Of a stretch of 64,000 nucleotides of DNA, positions 62,224 through 64,000 are shown one piece after another. Source of the stretch: Pterois miles (Eukaryota > Chordata > Actinopteri > Perciformes > Scorpaenidae); the NCBI GenBank assembly GCA_947000775.1, contig CAMQGK010000008.1, forward strand, positions 7,466,501 through 7,530,500, given 5' to 3'. The stretch's first letter is position 1. Each line of letters begins with the position of its first letter. The notes beneath the pieces are model-generated. The model worked only from the letters and a program-made list of their open reading frames with translations, was not told where the DNA came from and made no database searches. A program made the position numbers and the translations under genes.

Positions 62224-62500
62224 TTTAAAGATACCCTAAGGAGTTTTTGACCGCTAGTGGTGCCAAGGAACTATTTTTTTACAGGTGGGTCTATTCCTGA
62301 CACCAGCTTCACGCTACTAGACTGATTGGGAGTTGGTGGTGGTTATATGCAAAGAAACGTGGCAAGGCAGTGATGAGGAAGAGTGCTAGCTAGCAAACAT
62401 GGATGTAAACAATGCAAGAATTAAAGTGGCGTTCAGAGAAATTACCTTTGCAAAACCTAAAGGATCCACACAATTTGTGCGAAACCCAACAGGGTACTTT
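62224..62500. repeat. Probable short interspersed element, start with TTAA
   Basis: The segment opens with TTTAAAGATACCCTAAGGAG, which resembles the outer end of short inverted-repeat elements found in many teleosts. I could not define a matching right end, so the limits are approximate and the class is inferred. Confidence 0.35.
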
Positions 62501-64000
62501 TAGGGTCGCATCACAAGTAGACAATGTTTAATTTTAAGGGGTCACAAGCTCAAAAGGTTGGGAATCACTGCCAGGAACAGGAAGTTAAGTTAAGATTAGT
62601 GACAGGCAAGGGGATGTATGGCAGGGAAATTTCATTTCATTAACACCTGAAATTGCCATTTTCTACAATACAGTCTTCCTTCGTGACCAATTAAGCTGCT
62701 CTTTCACCATAAAGCTTAATCATATTGCATTATATATATTACAGTGTTACTCAGAGGATTTGTGAGACTGTGGTGGGTGAAGGAAATTTTTTTGCATTTT
62801 TAAGTTAAATGCATCAATCTGATGAGCGATGATAAATTAAGTGGCTAGATCAATGAACGCTGTGCTCTTGTAAACAATGTCGTGCTCTAGTGAACAACTG
62901 AATCATAAACACAATGGTTAAATAGATATGAATGGTGATGAAACAGCCAACCTATAGCGGAGCACCGCTACGGAGGAAATTCGCTTGTCGAGGCCCAGCT
63001 TGCGTTGTGTCCAGACTTCGTATGAGAAAACAGCTTAAGGAGGGGAAATGTAACTTTTAATCCATAAACTACACATGAAACAGCCAGATATAACTATTTT
63101 TGATCCAAAATAGGACGTTAATAATTAACTGTTTAACTGTTAACCAACATTAAGAATTTTAACCAATAAACACTATCAGTTAAATGATTAAAAGAAAATT
63201 TAATAATGAATTAAAAAGCTGAGTAAAACTCAGAGGAGTGGCTTACACGCACTGCTACACCTACGTTCACAGCGACAGCGTAGAAGGATGTCCTGGCCAC
63301 TCTTTGCAGGACATGCATCATATATAATTATCTATATCCCTATGGTATACACTCACCTATTCATAATTTGCTCTGTGTATACAGTATGCTACTTTATTTT
63401 ATGACTATATTGTGATTATGTAAAAGATTATGAGAATACGGACCTTGGGCAACATCCTCAGGTTAATTACAGGAATTCTAGTCAACAATGGAGCATAAAT
63501 ATAGATGGCAATGCTTGAATATTTGTGTCAAGGAAAAGATTTATGAATTTTCTATATTTTGTGTGCATCAGATTACAGAGATTACACATTCTCCAGAGCT
63601 ATGAGCTGTGTAGTTCTTTTTGACAACAGATCTCTACTTTTTTTTTTTTTTTTTTTTACAAAACAGCAGTATGAAAGAACAAGAGAATCTGTTCTTTACA
63701 CCAGGTTTAGCCACAGTCAAATAATTGCTTGGAGCCTCGAGTCGGCCCCTCAACTTACCTGGCAAATTTAATCAATTTGAGTTGCACCCTGGAGACGAGC
63801 TCAATTCAGCACTACGGCGAGACGGTGCCATCGACACACTACAAACGCTGGCGCTGCGCACACACTGTCTCGCACATGCAATCACACGGACGTGCGCGTG
63901 CACACAGAAAAGGATATTACTCTCAATGCTCATATTCCAGGTATTTCCTGCAATGCACAATCAGAGGCACAAAAGCATGTACACACAATATGTCATGCCA

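Larger units (their letters stand above)
59514..64000 (-). other. Upstream intron (partial), no exon found
   Basis: This is the first intronic stretch in transcript order, upstream of exon 1 of this series. I searched the minus strand for the expected preceding ABCA exon, which should hold a tryptophan- and aspartate-rich WYEDNNYK-like motif, and did not find it. The stretch holds an AGT trinucleotide array at 60190-60225, a poly-T run near 63638-63658 and a probable TTAA-bounded repeat beginning near 62224. No other gene is visible. Confidence 0.6.

Overview
The window is vertebrate, almost certainly teleost fish, DNA. It has the AT-rich, intron-dominated texture, GT-AG splice sites and microsatellites of a fish genome. 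It also carries many dispersed repeats typical of teleosts: short TTAA-bounded inverted-repeat elements, retrotransposon 3-prime tails and a tiny hAT remnant. No bacterial or viral gene, tRNA, rRNA or CRISPR array was seen.

Essentially the whole window lies inside one large gene on the minus strand, a full-size ABC transporter of the ABCA1/ABCA4/ABCA7 clade. I rebuilt 22 consecutive coding exon positions between 59513 (upstream) and 3869 (downstream). All but one junction joins in a single unambiguous phase; the junction between exons 18 and 19 has two phase-compatible forms. Together they give about 1,130 codons, roughly the middle half of an ABCA1-size protein. Exons 1-5 encode the C-terminal part of the first extracellular domain, exons 6-8 the TM2-TM6 block, exons 9-14 the linker and complete first nucleotide-binding domain, exons 15-19 the cytosolic linker, exon 20 TM7, and exons 21-22 the start of the second extracellular domain. 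The 5-prime exons lie beyond 64000. The rest of the second extracellular domain, TM8-12, NBD2 and the stop codon lie to the left of base 1. NBD1, the linker and the second extracellular domain look most like ABCA1, while several exons of the first extracellular domain look nearer ABCA4. I call it ABCA1-like and do not resolve the paralogue.

The outstanding observation is a duplicated exon. Position 6 of this series exists twice, at 41908-42130 (6a) and 37906-38128 (6b). Each is exactly 223 bp, starts in phase 2, ends in phase 0, is open throughout and has its own splice sites. By my count they share only 28 of 74 residues. Including both, or neither, shifts the frame into an early stop, so exactly one can be used per productive mRNA. 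This is the signature of mutually exclusive exons, here swapping TM2, the cytosolic EKExRLKE loop and TM3 of the first transmembrane domain.

The introns (254 bp to about 6 kb) hold at least six short TTAA-ended inverted-repeat elements, microsatellites, a 50+ bp G run, a GC-rich repeat island at 55.9-56.7 kb, retrotransposon tails in inverted orientation around exon 22, and a 41-bp hAT-like remnant with a perfect 8-bp target duplication. I found no second gene in any intron.
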